A DNA stretch of 8,115 nucleotides from an uncultured Oscillospiraceae bacterium (GCA_944385775.1 CALWYM010000059.1:1-8115); one strand, 5' to 3'; shown: positions 1 to 5,963, counted from the stretch's first letter. The notes: a model not told the origin generated them from the sequence alone. Made by a program: numbers and translations.

Positions 1-69
1 ACCGGAAATACCCTTGAGGACAGCTTTAAAATAATTTGTTCTCTTGTAGAAAAAGCGATAGGAGCGTAA
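1..69 (+). CDS. C-terminal end of an upstream gene, possibly cytidylate kinase (partial)
   Basis: Frame 1 is open from the window edge and gives 22 residues (TGNTLEDSFKIICSLVEKAI then GA) before TAA at 67-69. The fragment is too short for firm identification. The 'T-G-N-T-L-E-D' followed by an amphipathic final helix resembles the end of cytidylate kinase, where a 'DTT/S...T.EE' strand-turn precedes the last helix. Cmk commonly sits next to the S1-type gene in Firmicutes (for example cmk–ypfD in Bacillus), which supports this by context. The alternative from the same neighbourhood in clostridia is a PlsC-type acyltransferase. The stop lies only 4 nt before the GTG of the next gene, whose Shine-Dalgarno site overlaps the end of this frame, so the two are probably co-transcribed and translationally coupled. 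Confidence 0.45.
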   Translation, partial: TGNTLEDSFKIICSLVEKAIGA

Positions 70-73
70 TATC

Positions 74-2122
74 GTGGAAGAGATTATTACCGGCGAAAAG
101 GCAGGCTTTTGTTTTGGGGTAAAGAGAGCGGTGAACCTCAGTCAGGAGGCCGCAAAAAGTTATTCTAATGTAAAATGCCTGGGTCCGCTGATTCACAATA
201 ACGACGTTGTGAAAAGACTTAGCGATATGGGCATTGAGACTGTGTCCGACATGTCTGAGGTCAATGAGGGTGATACGGTTATTATACGAAGTCATGGCGT
301 AAGCAAAAGCGTGTACGATGCTCTGTCCGAAAAGGGAGTGAATATAGTCGACGCAACCTGTCCTATGGTAAAAAAAGTACATGATTTGGCTGTGCAAAGC
401 TCCGGAAAGGGCAGAACTGTAATTGTTATCGGTGAGCCTCACCACCCTGAGGTGGAGGCCATAACGGGCTGGTGCAATACGTCATTGGTGTTTCAAAATG
501 AACAGGATTTGGAGAATTATATACTAAATCACCCTGAAATTAAAAATACTCCGGTTACAGTAGTGTCGCAGACTACTGCAGAAAGAGAAGTTTTTGAACG
601 AAATGTTAAAATCGTAAAAAAAGAGTGTACAAATTGCGAAATATTTGATACAATATGCAGTGCCACATCTATGCGTCAGAAAGAGGCTTCGGCTCTTGCG
701 GAGAAGTGTGATGCTATGGTTGTTATAGGCGGTAAGCATAGCGCCAACAGCCGTAACCTTGCTGATATCTGCAGCAAGAAATGCCCGTGCGTAATATTTA
801 TTGAGAACGCAGCGGAGCTTAATCTTGATGACTTGGCTGGTAAAAATATTATCGGAGTTACAGCTGGGGCGTCGACGCCTGAGTGGATAATTAAGGAGGT
901 CAACAGTAAGATGAGTGACGAGATTAAAACCGTTAATCCGGAAGAAAACAAAGAAGCAGAAAATCAGGAGACTGAGGCTTCGTTCGAGGAAATGCTTGAA
1001 CGTTCTATCAAAACTTTACATACAGGAGAGAAGGTTTCGGGCACTGTCGCATCGATTACACCCACAGAAATATCTGTAGATCTCGGCACGAAGCAGTCCG
1101 GTTATATACCGATTCACGAGCTTACTGACGAGCCTGGTGTAAATATTAACGATATTGTTAAGGTCGGCGATGAGATTGAGGCATATGTAATGAGAGTTAA
1201 CGATGTTGAGGGCACCGTTATGCTTTCAAAGAAGCGTCTTGATTCCGTTAAAGCATGGGACGACATTGTTGCTGCCAGAAACGACAAAAATCCTGTTGAG
1301 GGTACTGTTGTTGAGGAGAACAAGGGCGGCGTTGTTGTTAACGTTAAGGGTATTCGCGTATTTGTTCCCGCAAGCCAGTCCGGTCTTCCAAAGGACGCTC
1401 CCATGAGCGAGCTTCTTAAGAAGAAAGTTAAGCTTCGCATTACTGAGGTTAATCAGCCGCGCAAGCGTGTTGTGGGCTCTATCCGCGCAGTTGCCTATGA
1501 GGAGCGCCGCGCCCGCGCTGAGGCCTGCTGGAATGAGATTGAGGTAGGTAAGCATTATAAGGGTATCGTTAAGTCTCTTACCTCATATGGAGCGTTTGTT
1601 GATATTGGTGGTGTAGATGGAATGGTTCACGTATCTGAGCTTTCCTGGGGTCGTATCCGTCAGCCCTCTGATGTAGTTTCAGTCGGTGACGAAATTGATG
1701 TTTACGTCATTTCCTTTGATAGGGAGACTAAGAAGATTTCCCTTGGTCATAAGGATCCTAATGAGAATCCGTGGGTCAAGTTTACTAGCAAGTACTCTGA
1801 GGGTGATGTTGCTGATGTTAAGATTGTGAAGCTTGTTACCTTTGGCGCATTTGCTGAGATTATTCCAGGCGTAGATGGTCTTATCCATATTTCACAGATT
1901 GCCGATCGCCGCATTGGTAAGCCTGAGGACGTTCTTTCCGAGGGACAGGTTGTCAGTGCCAAGATCGTTGGTATTGATAATGAGAAGCAGAAGGTTTCTC
2001 TTTCTATCAGAGCATTGACCGCTCCTGCTGAGCCTGTGGTAAAGGAGAAAACTGAGGAGGGTCCCGCTGTTGTATATGATACAGATAACCCGCCTGAGAC
2101 TACCGGTGAGGACGCTGAATAA
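74..2122 (+). CDS. ispH: IspH–S1 fusion: 4-hydroxy-3-methylbut-2-enyl diphosphate reductase with four C-terminal S1 RNA-binding domains
   Basis: The 682-residue protein is a two-part fusion. Residues 1 to about 278 are IspH (LytB), the last MEP-pathway enzyme, which reduces HMBPP to IPP and DMAPP through a [4Fe-4S] cluster. The three cluster cysteines are at C13 (AGFCFGVKRA), C96 (DATCPMV) and C195 (DTICSAT). H41, H74, H124 and E126 (HHPEV), T167/T168 (SQTT) and the S223-x-N225 pair match substrate-binding positions of the E. coli enzyme. A Glu-rich linker (about 281-312) leads to four S1 OB-folds at roughly 319-388, 405-474, 492-560 and 577-647. The last two are the most canonical ('YGAFVDI..VDGMVHVSEL' and 'FGAFAEI'). 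An acidic tail follows. The GTG start at 74 is set by AGGAG at 60-64 and places C13 where the family expects it. Such fusions are known in Clostridia. An internal start at 911 may also give free S1. Confidence 0.97.
   Translation: MEEIITGEKAGFCFGVKRAVNLSQEAAKSYSNVKCLGPLIHNNDVVKRLSDMGIETVSDMSEVNEGDTVIIRSHGVSKSVYDALSEKGVNIVDATCPMVKKVHDLAVQSSGKGRTVIVIGEPHHPEVEAITGWCNTSLVFQNEQDLENYILNHPEIKNTPVTVVSQTTAEREVFERNVKIVKKECTNCEIFDTICSATSMRQKEASALAEKCDAMVVIGGKHSANSRNLADICSKKCPCVIFIENAAELNLDDLAGKNIIGVTAGASTPEWIIKEVNSKMSDEIKTVNPEENKEAENQETEASFEEMLERSIKTLHTGEKVSGTVASITPTEISVDLGTKQSGYIPIHELTDEPGVNINDIVKVGDEIEAYVMRVNDVEGTVMLSKKRLDSVKAWDDIVAARNDKNPVEGTVVEENKGGVVVNVKGIRVFVPASQSGLPKDAPMSELLKKKVKLRITEVNQPRKRVVGSIRAVAYEERRARAEACWNEIEVGKHYKGIVKSLTSYGAFVDIGGVDGMVHVSELSWGRIRQPSDVVSVGDEIDVYVISFDRETKKISLGHKDPNENPWVKFTSKYSEGDVADVKIVKLVTFGAFAEIIPGVDGLIHISQIADRRIGKPEDVLSEGQVVSAKIVGIDNEKQKVSLSIRALTAPAEPVVKEKTEEGPAVVYDTDNPPETTGEDAE
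893..913 (+). promoter_or_regulatory. Candidate internal ribosome binding site and ATG start for a separate S1 protein
   Basis: AAGGAGGT at 893-900 is a perfect anti-SD match. It is followed 10 nt later by ATG at 911, which is in frame and is residue 280 of the fusion. The site lies exactly at the IspH/S1 boundary. Initiation here would yield a 403-residue protein (911-2122) beginning MSDEIKT with an acidic lead and four S1 domains, the length typical of stand-alone Firmicute S1 homologues such as YpfD. Caution: the octamer also encodes Lys-Glu-Val of the ordinary IspH C-terminal helix, so it could be coincidental. The spacing is at the long end of the usual range. Confidence 0.5.
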
Positions 2123-2149
2123 TTAGCTAAGTTTAATATTTTTGGTTTA

Positions 2150-2186
2150 AAGGCACCTGATTCCTTGCTGGAGTCAGGTGCTTTTT
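2150..2186 (+). terminator. Rho-independent terminator after the IspH–S1 gene
   Basis: GCACCTGATTC (2153-2163) pairs with GAGTCAGGTGC (2171-2181), with one T:G wobble. One further C:G pair (2164/2170) closes a 5-nt loop. The 3' arm runs straight into T5 (2182-2186), and A/G residues upstream of the stem can pair with those Ts. It begins 28 nt after the stop of the fusion gene and has the full form of an intrinsic terminator, separating that transcript from ispD. Confidence 0.92.
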
Positions 2187-2228
2187 GCGTATTGTTATCT
2201 GGTTTATATTGGTTTTTTAATGGAATTA

Positions 2229-2258
2229 TTGCATTTTATCTTGAATATAGTATATAAT
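2229..2258 (+). promoter_or_regulatory. Likely sigma-A-type promoter for ispD-ispF
   Basis: A perfect TATAAT (2253-2258) lies in a very AT-rich stretch downstream of the terminator. Eighteen nt upstream is TTGCAT (2229-2234), which keeps only the TTG of the -35 consensus, so the -10 carries most of the evidence. Transcription would start near 2265, leaving a short leader of about 24 nt before ispD. The rest of the 2187-2288 gap shows no other structure. Confidence 0.6.
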
Positions 2259-2273
2259 TAAGTAGATTATCCA

Positions 2274-2291
2274 GGGGAGGCGAAGAAGTTG
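2274..2291 (+). promoter_or_regulatory. Ribosome binding site that fixes the TTG start of ispD
   Basis: GGGGAGG at 2274-2280 lies 8 nt before TTG at 2289-2291. No ATG or GTG codon in frame is positioned as well, so the non-standard TTG start is chosen on this basis. Confidence 0.8.
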
Positions 2292-3026
2292 AAGCTTATC
2301 GGAAACATTTTGAATTTTGCTAAAAAAAATGTGCCAAGACCTTTTTGCTCGGCTGTAATTGCGGCGGCAGGGTCTTCACGGCGCATGGGGGGAGAAGATA
2401 AGATTTTCTCAGATCAGGGTGGCGTTCCGGTTTTGGCAAGGACTCTTAAAAAAAAAAAAAAAGCAAGCTGTATCCATGAAATAGTTGTTGTTACGAAAGA
2501 GGAAAGCATTGTGGCGGTAGCCGACATATGTGCTAAATATGATATAACAAAAGCAACTAAGGTCGTTTGCGGCGGAAAGGAACGAATTGATTCCGTAATG
2601 ATTGGAGTTAATGAGGTTTCGCCTAATGCTGACCTTATTGCTGTTGCCGACGGGGCCAGACCATTAGTGACTGAGGAAATAATATCGGAAGCGGTAAATG
2701 AAGCCAGCAAAAGCAAAGCGGCTGCTCCTGCCGTCCCGGTAAATGATACAATTAAGGTCGCTGTTAATGGAAATGTTGAACGAACTCTTGACAGGTCTAA
2801 GCTTTTTGCCGTACAGACACCGCAAGTTTTCGACAGCGCACTTTTAAAGGGAGCGCTTGTAAAGGCAAAGGCAAGCGGCACTATTGTAACAGATGACTGC
2901 TCAGCTGTGGAAGCTATGGGAGTTACGGTAAGGCTCACTAAAGGTTCATTTGAAAATCTTAAGATTACAACTGTTTCAGATCTGGCTGTTGCTGAGGCTA
3001 TATTGCAAAGGAGAGAGGGAAAATGA
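2289..3026 (+). CDS. ispD: 2-C-methyl-D-erythritol 4-phosphate cytidylyltransferase (IspD)
   Basis: IspD couples MEP to CTP to form CDP-ME in the non-mevalonate pathway, in the cytosol. The 245-residue protein carries the nucleotidyltransferase signature AAAGSSRRMGGEDK (residues 25-38, with R31 and K38 as the CTP/phosphate-contacting Arg and Lys), DGARP (121-125), VPVNDTIK (149-156), AVQTPQVF (174-181), TDDCS (201-205) and ENLKITT with K225. The TTG start is supported by GGGGAGG at 2274-2280 with 8-nt spacing. The next ATG (2383) falls inside the signature loop, so it cannot be the start. Compared with typical homologues of 225-235 residues it has an N-terminal extension of about 20 residues that is basic and partly hydrophobic. 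An uninterrupted A15 run encodes five lysines (K54-K58) where the family has a mixed helix. It overlaps ispF by 4 nt (ATGA). Confidence 0.96.
   Translation: MKLIGNILNFAKKNVPRPFCSAVIAAAGSSRRMGGEDKIFSDQGGVPVLARTLKKKKKASCIHEIVVVTKEESIVAVADICAKYDITKATKVVCGGKERIDSVMIGVNEVSPNADLIAVADGARPLVTEEIISEAVNEASKSKAAAPAVPVNDTIKVAVNGNVERTLDRSKLFAVQTPQVFDSALLKGALVKAKASGTIVTDDCSAVEAMGVTVRLTKGSFENLKITTVSDLAVAEAILQRREGK
2448..2462 (+). repeat. A15 homopolymer tract inside ispD
   Basis: Fifteen consecutive A residues form exactly five AAA codons (K54-K58) in the IspD frame. Losing one A would bring a TAG into frame about a dozen codons on, and gaining one would bring in a TGA (at CCATGA) even sooner. The tract is therefore a potential replication or transcription slippage site, and also a classic place for sequencing error. 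Confidence 0.95.
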
Positions 3027-3496
3027 GAATAGGTCACGGATATGACGTACACCGGCTTGTACCGGGCAGAGACCTTATTTTATGCGGTGTGAAAATACCT
3101 TATGAGTTGGGACTGGACGGTCATTCCGATGCTGACGTTGCGATCCATGCGTTGATGGACGCGCTTTTGGGTGCGGCAGCCCTTGGAGATATTGGAAGGC
3201 ATTTCCCTGATAACGATGACAGGTACAGAGGAATTGACAGCATGAAATTGCTCGATCGCGTGATGGAGCTTTTAGAAAACAAGGGCTTTGCTGTGTCGAA
3301 CGCGGATGTAACAATTATTGCCCAAAGACCAAAACTTTCACCTTACATAGAAATTATGGGCAACAGACTGGCTGAGGGAATGAAGATTAAAGCCGACCAG
3401 GTGAATGTTAAAGCCACCACAGAGGAAGGTCTTGGGTTTACAGGCGAAGGTAAGGGCGTTGCCGCCCATGCTGTGGTTTTAATTGAAACCAGATAG
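3023..3496 (+). CDS. ispF: 2-C-methyl-D-erythritol 2,4-cyclodiphosphate synthase (IspF)
   Basis: IspF cyclises CDP-ME-2-phosphate to MEcPP with release of CMP, acting as a homotrimer in the MEP pathway. The 157-residue length is standard. The N-terminal GHGYDVHRL supplies metal ligands D8 and H10, and H42 (VAIHAL) is the third. LGDIG (54-58), with D56, and the FPDNDDRYRG loop (61-70) follow. KATTEE (130-135) and GLGFTGEGKG (136-145) form the conserved C-terminal CDP/hydrophobic-cavity region. The ATG at 3023 overlaps the ispD stop (ATGA) and is preceded by AAGGAG (3008-3013), so translation is probably coupled. IspD and IspF are separate proteins here, not the IspDF fusion of some other bacteria. 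IspE is not in the window. Confidence 0.98.
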   Translation: MRIGHGYDVHRLVPGRDLILCGVKIPYELGLDGHSDADVAIHALMDALLGAAALGDIGRHFPDNDDRYRGIDSMKLLDRVMELLENKGFAVSNADVTIIAQRPKLSPYIEIMGNRLAEGMKIKADQVNVKATTEEGLGFTGEGKGVAAHAVVLIETR

Positions 3497-3510
3497 TACA
3501 TAAATATATT
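3483..3510 (+). promoter_or_regulatory. Possible promoter for the DUF3343–desulfurase pair
   Basis: TTGAAA (3483-3488, 5/6 match to -35) and TATATT (3505-3510, 5/6 match to -10) are 16 nt apart and overlap the last codons of ispF. A start near 3517 would give an approximately 80-nt leader containing the whole hairpin at 3531-3593. AT-rich DNA gives such matches by chance, so read-through from ispDF remains possible. Confidence 0.4.
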
Positions 3511-3530
3511 TGTATAGAAAAACATTAAGC

Positions 3531-3593
3531 TTTCTCCCGGCATAATATGGTCTAGCCGTCTTCTAACAGCGGTATTGACCATGTCGGGAGGAA
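3531..3593 (+). promoter_or_regulatory. Long leader hairpin that sequesters the SD site of the DUF3343 gene
   Basis: Positions 3531-3541 pair with 3583-3593 (11 bp with two G:U pairs), then after a 5-nt left bulge (ATAAT, 3542-3546) 3547-3552 pair with 3577-3582 (ATGGTC/GACCAT, 6 bp). After a small internal loop 3555-3558 pair with 3570-3573. The apical loop is 3559-3569. The Shine-Dalgarno GGGAGG (3586-3591) is entirely inside the 3' arm of the outer stem, and ATG follows at 3598. There is no T-tract, so this is not a terminator. The arrangement fits translational control by SD masking. I do not recognise it as a known riboswitch class, and a protein or temperature trigger is equally possible. 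Confidence 0.6.
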
Positions 3594-3597
3594 TTTT

Positions 3598-3852
3598 ATG
3601 TCTGATTATGTAATAGTCTGCCGGTCACTGACATATGCTCAAAGAGGAGTTAGAGTGCTGACAATGGCAGGTTTTTCAGGGAATATTAGAAGAACACCCA
3701 GCGAGATTGCAAAAGAGGGCTGCAGTTACTCTATTTTTTTGAGAAAAGCGGATATAGGTTATGCGGTATATCTGCTGCGCCGCAGTGGTATTGAACCGAG
3801 GAAAGTTTATAAATATTCCAATGGAGGCAGTCTGGAGGAAGTGACTCTATGA
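3598..3852 (+). CDS. DUF3343 family small protein, putative sulfur/selenium carrier-like
   Basis: This 84-residue soluble protein has the DUF3343 pattern: an N-terminal strand ending in C8-R-S-L-T, a helix (YAQRGVRVLTMAGF), a 'R-R-T-P' turn, and the G41-C42-S-Y-S-I motif, whose Cys is the usual conserved residue of the family. The C-terminal half resembles a ferredoxin-like or TusA/YedF-sized fold. Family members are often annotated as putative Se/S carriers because they recur beside cysteine desulfurases and, in some genomes, selenium genes. Direct biochemistry is lacking to my knowledge. The start is supported by GGGAGG (3586-3591, 6-nt spacing), which lies inside a hairpin. The end overlaps the desulfurase start by 4 nt (ATGA), implying coupled translation and a joint role, with C42 as the plausible persulfide-accepting residue (inference). 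Confidence 0.82.
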   Translation: MSDYVIVCRSLTYAQRGVRVLTMAGFSGNIRRTPSEIAKEGCSYSIFLRKADIGYAVYLLRRSGIEPRKVYKYSNGGSLEEVTL

Positions 3853-4994
3853 TCTACCTAGACAACGGGGCAACTACCCTCAAAAAGCCGAAGGAGGTAT
3901 ACAGGAACCTTGGTGAGGGAGCAAAAATCCTTGGAAGTCCCGGGAGAGGGGGGCACCGGTATGCAATGCTGGCAGGAGAGGTGTGCTACCAATGCAGGGA
4001 GGAAGCCTCAAAACTTTTTAATTTGCCGCAGCCGGAAAATGTTATATTTACATTTAATGCTACCCATGGGCTTAATATCGCAATTTTCAGCCTTGTTCAG
4101 CCGGGGATGAGAGTTGCAGTCACGGGATATGAGCATAATTCTGTTATAAGACCACTAAAAGCGATTGGCGCTGATGTCAGAGTTGTTAATTCAGAGCTTT
4201 TTAACAGAGATGAAATTTTAAGGGCATTTAAAAGAGAAATAGACAGAGGCATAGACTGCGCTGTAATTACACACGTTTCAAATGCTTTTGGATTTATAAT
4301 ACCCGTTTACGAAATTGGGAAAATGCTCCAAAGCAGGAAAATTCCATTTATAGTGGACGCCTCTCAGTCTGCGGGCTGTCTTGAGGTGAATTTCACAAAG
4401 CTTGGCGCTGATTTTGTGGCAATGCCGGGACATAAGGGGCTCTACGGTCCCCAGGGTACAGGTCTGCTTCTGGTGAAAAATAAGGCGAAACCATTTATGT
4501 ACGGCGGGAGCGGAAGCCAGTCGGCGCTTGTCACAATGCCTGATGTATTGCCAGATATGCTGGAGGCAGGCACCCATAATATGCCCGGAATTTATGGACT
4601 TTTAGAGGGAATCAAGTTTGTAAGGAAGACGGGAGTCAATAAAATATTTGAGCACGAGGTTATGCTTACTCAAATGATGGCAAAGGGACTTTCGGATATG
4701 GAGGAATATGTTTTGTTTAAAAGCAACACACCAGGGACTCAGAGCGGTGTTTTGTCTTTTAACTTAAAGGGAGTATCTCCTGAGAGAACGGCGGAGCTTT
4801 TTTCACAGTATGGCGTCGCCATGAGAGCCGGGCTTCACTGTTCGCCGCTGGCGCATAAATCTGCGGGAACTTTCCCTGAAGGAACAGTCCGTGCCAGCGT
4901 TTCTGTCTTTACAAAGGAAACTGAGATAAGAAAGTTTTTGGAAATTTCAAAAAAGGTTGCAGTTGATTGCAAAAAAATAAAATTCAGGTCATAA
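3849..4994 (+). CDS. Cysteine desulfurase / selenocysteine lyase-like PLP enzyme (aminotransferase class V)
   Basis: This 381-residue fold-type I PLP enzyme should remove sulfur (or selenium) from cysteine (or selenocysteine) as an enzyme-bound persulfide. Visible motifs are YLDNGATT (3-10), H96 in GYEHNSV (the PLP-stacking His), VDASQSAG (169-176, with D170 and Q173 holding the PLP ring), MPGHKGLYGPQGTG (192-205, with K196 as the Schiff-base lysine), and RAGLHCSP (326-333) with catalytic C331. The R-x-G-x-H-C form resembles the SufS/CsdA side of the family, but the protein starts directly at the first strand and lacks the N-terminal segment of SufS. That short form matches the EF2568-type subfamily known near selenium-dependent hydroxylase genes. 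GGAGGA (3834-3839) precedes the ATG by 9 nt. No SufU, IscU or selD is in view, so the acceptor is probably the DUF3343 partner. No terminator follows. Confidence 0.93.
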   Translation: MIYLDNGATTLKKPKEVYRNLGEGAKILGSPGRGGHRYAMLAGEVCYQCREEASKLFNLPQPENVIFTFNATHGLNIAIFSLVQPGMRVAVTGYEHNSVIRPLKAIGADVRVVNSELFNRDEILRAFKREIDRGIDCAVITHVSNAFGFIIPVYEIGKMLQSRKIPFIVDASQSAGCLEVNFTKLGADFVAMPGHKGLYGPQGTGLLLVKNKAKPFMYGGSGSQSALVTMPDVLPDMLEAGTHNMPGIYGLLEGIKFVRKTGVNKIFEHEVMLTQMMAKGLSDMEEYVLFKSNTPGTQSGVLSFNLKGVSPERTAELFSQYGVAMRAGLHCSPLAHKSAGTFPEGTVRASVSVFTKETEIRKFLEISKKVAVDCKKIKFRS

Positions 4995-5012
4995 AATATT
5001 AACATTCCATGG

Positions 5013-5041
5013 TTGCCATTCATGGCGATTTATACTATAAT
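5013..5041 (+). promoter_or_regulatory. Strong sigma-A-type promoter for cdaA-cdaR
   Basis: TTGCCA (5013-5018, 5/6 match) and a perfect TATAAT (5036-5041) are separated by the optimal 17 nt. The predicted start near 5048 gives a leader of about 47 nt. The -35 element is flanked by short inverted ATGG/CCAT repeats (CCATGG at 5007-5012, CCATTCATGG at 5016-5025) that might serve as an operator, although they are short enough to be chance. Confidence 0.75.
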
Positions 5042-5094
5042 AACTATATATAAACTGCCTTATAGTGGGCTGTTATAAAAAGAGGAGCACACTT

Positions 5095-5961
5095 ATGGAG
5101 AGCGTAACGCAATTTTTATCCACAGTATGGACTTTCCTCCGTACTTTTATTCAGAGAGCCACATTTTGGGATCTCCTTGATATTTTAATAATAGCGATTA
5201 TAATATACAATATTTTGCGTTTTGCAAGGAAAACAAATTCTGCAAACGTAATGAAGGGTATATTTTTTCTTATAGCATTAGTTTGGTTTACAAATCTTCT
5301 TCATCTTACAGTTGTGAATTATCTTCTCAGCGCAGTTTTGGAAATGGGGCTTTTTGCTCTTATCGTTTTGTTCCAGCCTGAGCTGAGAAGATTCCTTGAG
5401 CAGTTTGGAAACAGCAGCCTTAAGGGATATTTTAACCGCCAGATGGAGACTCAGACCCTTGAGAACGCAATTACACAGGTTGTCCTCGCCTGCAGCGATA
5501 TGGCTGAGAGCAGAACAGGCGCTCTTATAGTGTTTGAGAGAAATATTAATCTTGATTCGTATATTAAAACCGGAACCATTGTGGATGCGTCTCCTGCGGT
5601 GGAGCTTGTGAAGAATATATTTTTTGATAAAGCACCTCTCCACGACGGAGCAGTTATAATCAGAGAAGGAAGGCTTGCGGGGGCGGCATGTATGTTGCCA
5701 CTGTCATCTAACAATAATATCAGCCGCTCCCTGGGCATGAGACACAGAGCGGGCATTGGTATCAGTGAGCGTTCCGACGCGGTAGTTGTAATAGTTTCTG
5801 AGGAGACGGGAGCGATTTCCGTTGCCATTGAGGGAGTGCTTAAACGCGGACTTACTCCTGATACTCTTGAGCGCATTATAAGAACTGAGCTTTTGCCGAA
5901 GGAGCCTCAGAAAAAAGGACTTATGCAACAGATTAAAGATTTTTTACATTCAGGTGAGTAG
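5095..5961 (+). CDS. cdaA: Membrane diadenylate cyclase CdaA (DisA_N/DAC domain)
   Basis: CdaA condenses two ATP molecules into c-di-AMP, the messenger controlling K+/osmolyte transport and wall homeostasis in Gram-positives. With ATG at 5095 the protein has 288 residues, close to Bacillus/Listeria CdaA. Three hydrophobic membrane helices lie at about 25-42, 54-70 and 74-93, followed by a linker helix (FQPELRRFLEQFG, 93-105). The cytosolic DAC domain spans about 120-268, with the catalytic LHDGAVII motif (D184-G185-A186) and SLGMRHRAGIGI (R216-H217-R218), plus a 'SEETGAISVA' strand. AGAGGAG at 5081-5087 sits 7 nt before this ATG. An in-frame GTG at 5065 would add ten basic residues but has no SD and is rejected. 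It is followed 2 nt later by cdaR. Confidence 0.97.
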   Translation: MESVTQFLSTVWTFLRTFIQRATFWDLLDILIIAIIIYNILRFARKTNSANVMKGIFFLIALVWFTNLLHLTVVNYLLSAVLEMGLFALIVLFQPELRRFLEQFGNSSLKGYFNRQMETQTLENAITQVVLACSDMAESRTGALIVFERNINLDSYIKTGTIVDASPAVELVKNIFFDKAPLHDGAVIIREGRLAGAACMLPLSSNNNISRSLGMRHRAGIGISERSDAVVVIVSEETGAISVAIEGVLKRGLTPDTLERIIRTELLPKEPQKKGLMQQIKDFLHSGE

Positions 5962-5963
5962 TT

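Noticed and set aside
1114..1555. Overlapping antisense and alternate-frame open frames within the S1 region
   Set aside because: They arise from the GC-biased third positions of the S1 coding frame. No motif, start context or partner gene supports them.
2414..3052. Long minus-strand open frame (212 codons) opposite ispD
   Set aside because: It mirrors the ispD coding strand, lacks a ribosome binding site and shows low-complexity Ser/Thr/Ala content expected of an antisense shadow.
3531..3593. Hairpin after ispF as a rho-independent terminator
   Set aside because: The 3' arm is followed by GAATTTTATG, the SD spacer and start codon, not by a run of Ts. The stem covers the next gene's SD, which fits a translation control element better.
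3891..3915. AAGGAGGT inside the desulfurase as a second internal ribosome binding site
   Set aside because: The nearby TTG (3910) and GTG (3913) are out of frame and lead only to a 66-residue frame with no family resemblance. The octamer simply encodes K15-E16-V17.
5065..5094. GTG at 5065 as a longer start for cdaA
   Set aside because: It has no Shine-Dalgarno sequence and adds ten residues not typical of CdaA. ATG 5095 has AGAGGAG at 7-nt spacing.
4995..5094. A terminator or small gene between the desulfurase and cdaA
   Set aside because: There is no stem followed by Ts and no open frame with a start and SD. The stretch holds only the cdaA promoter and leader.
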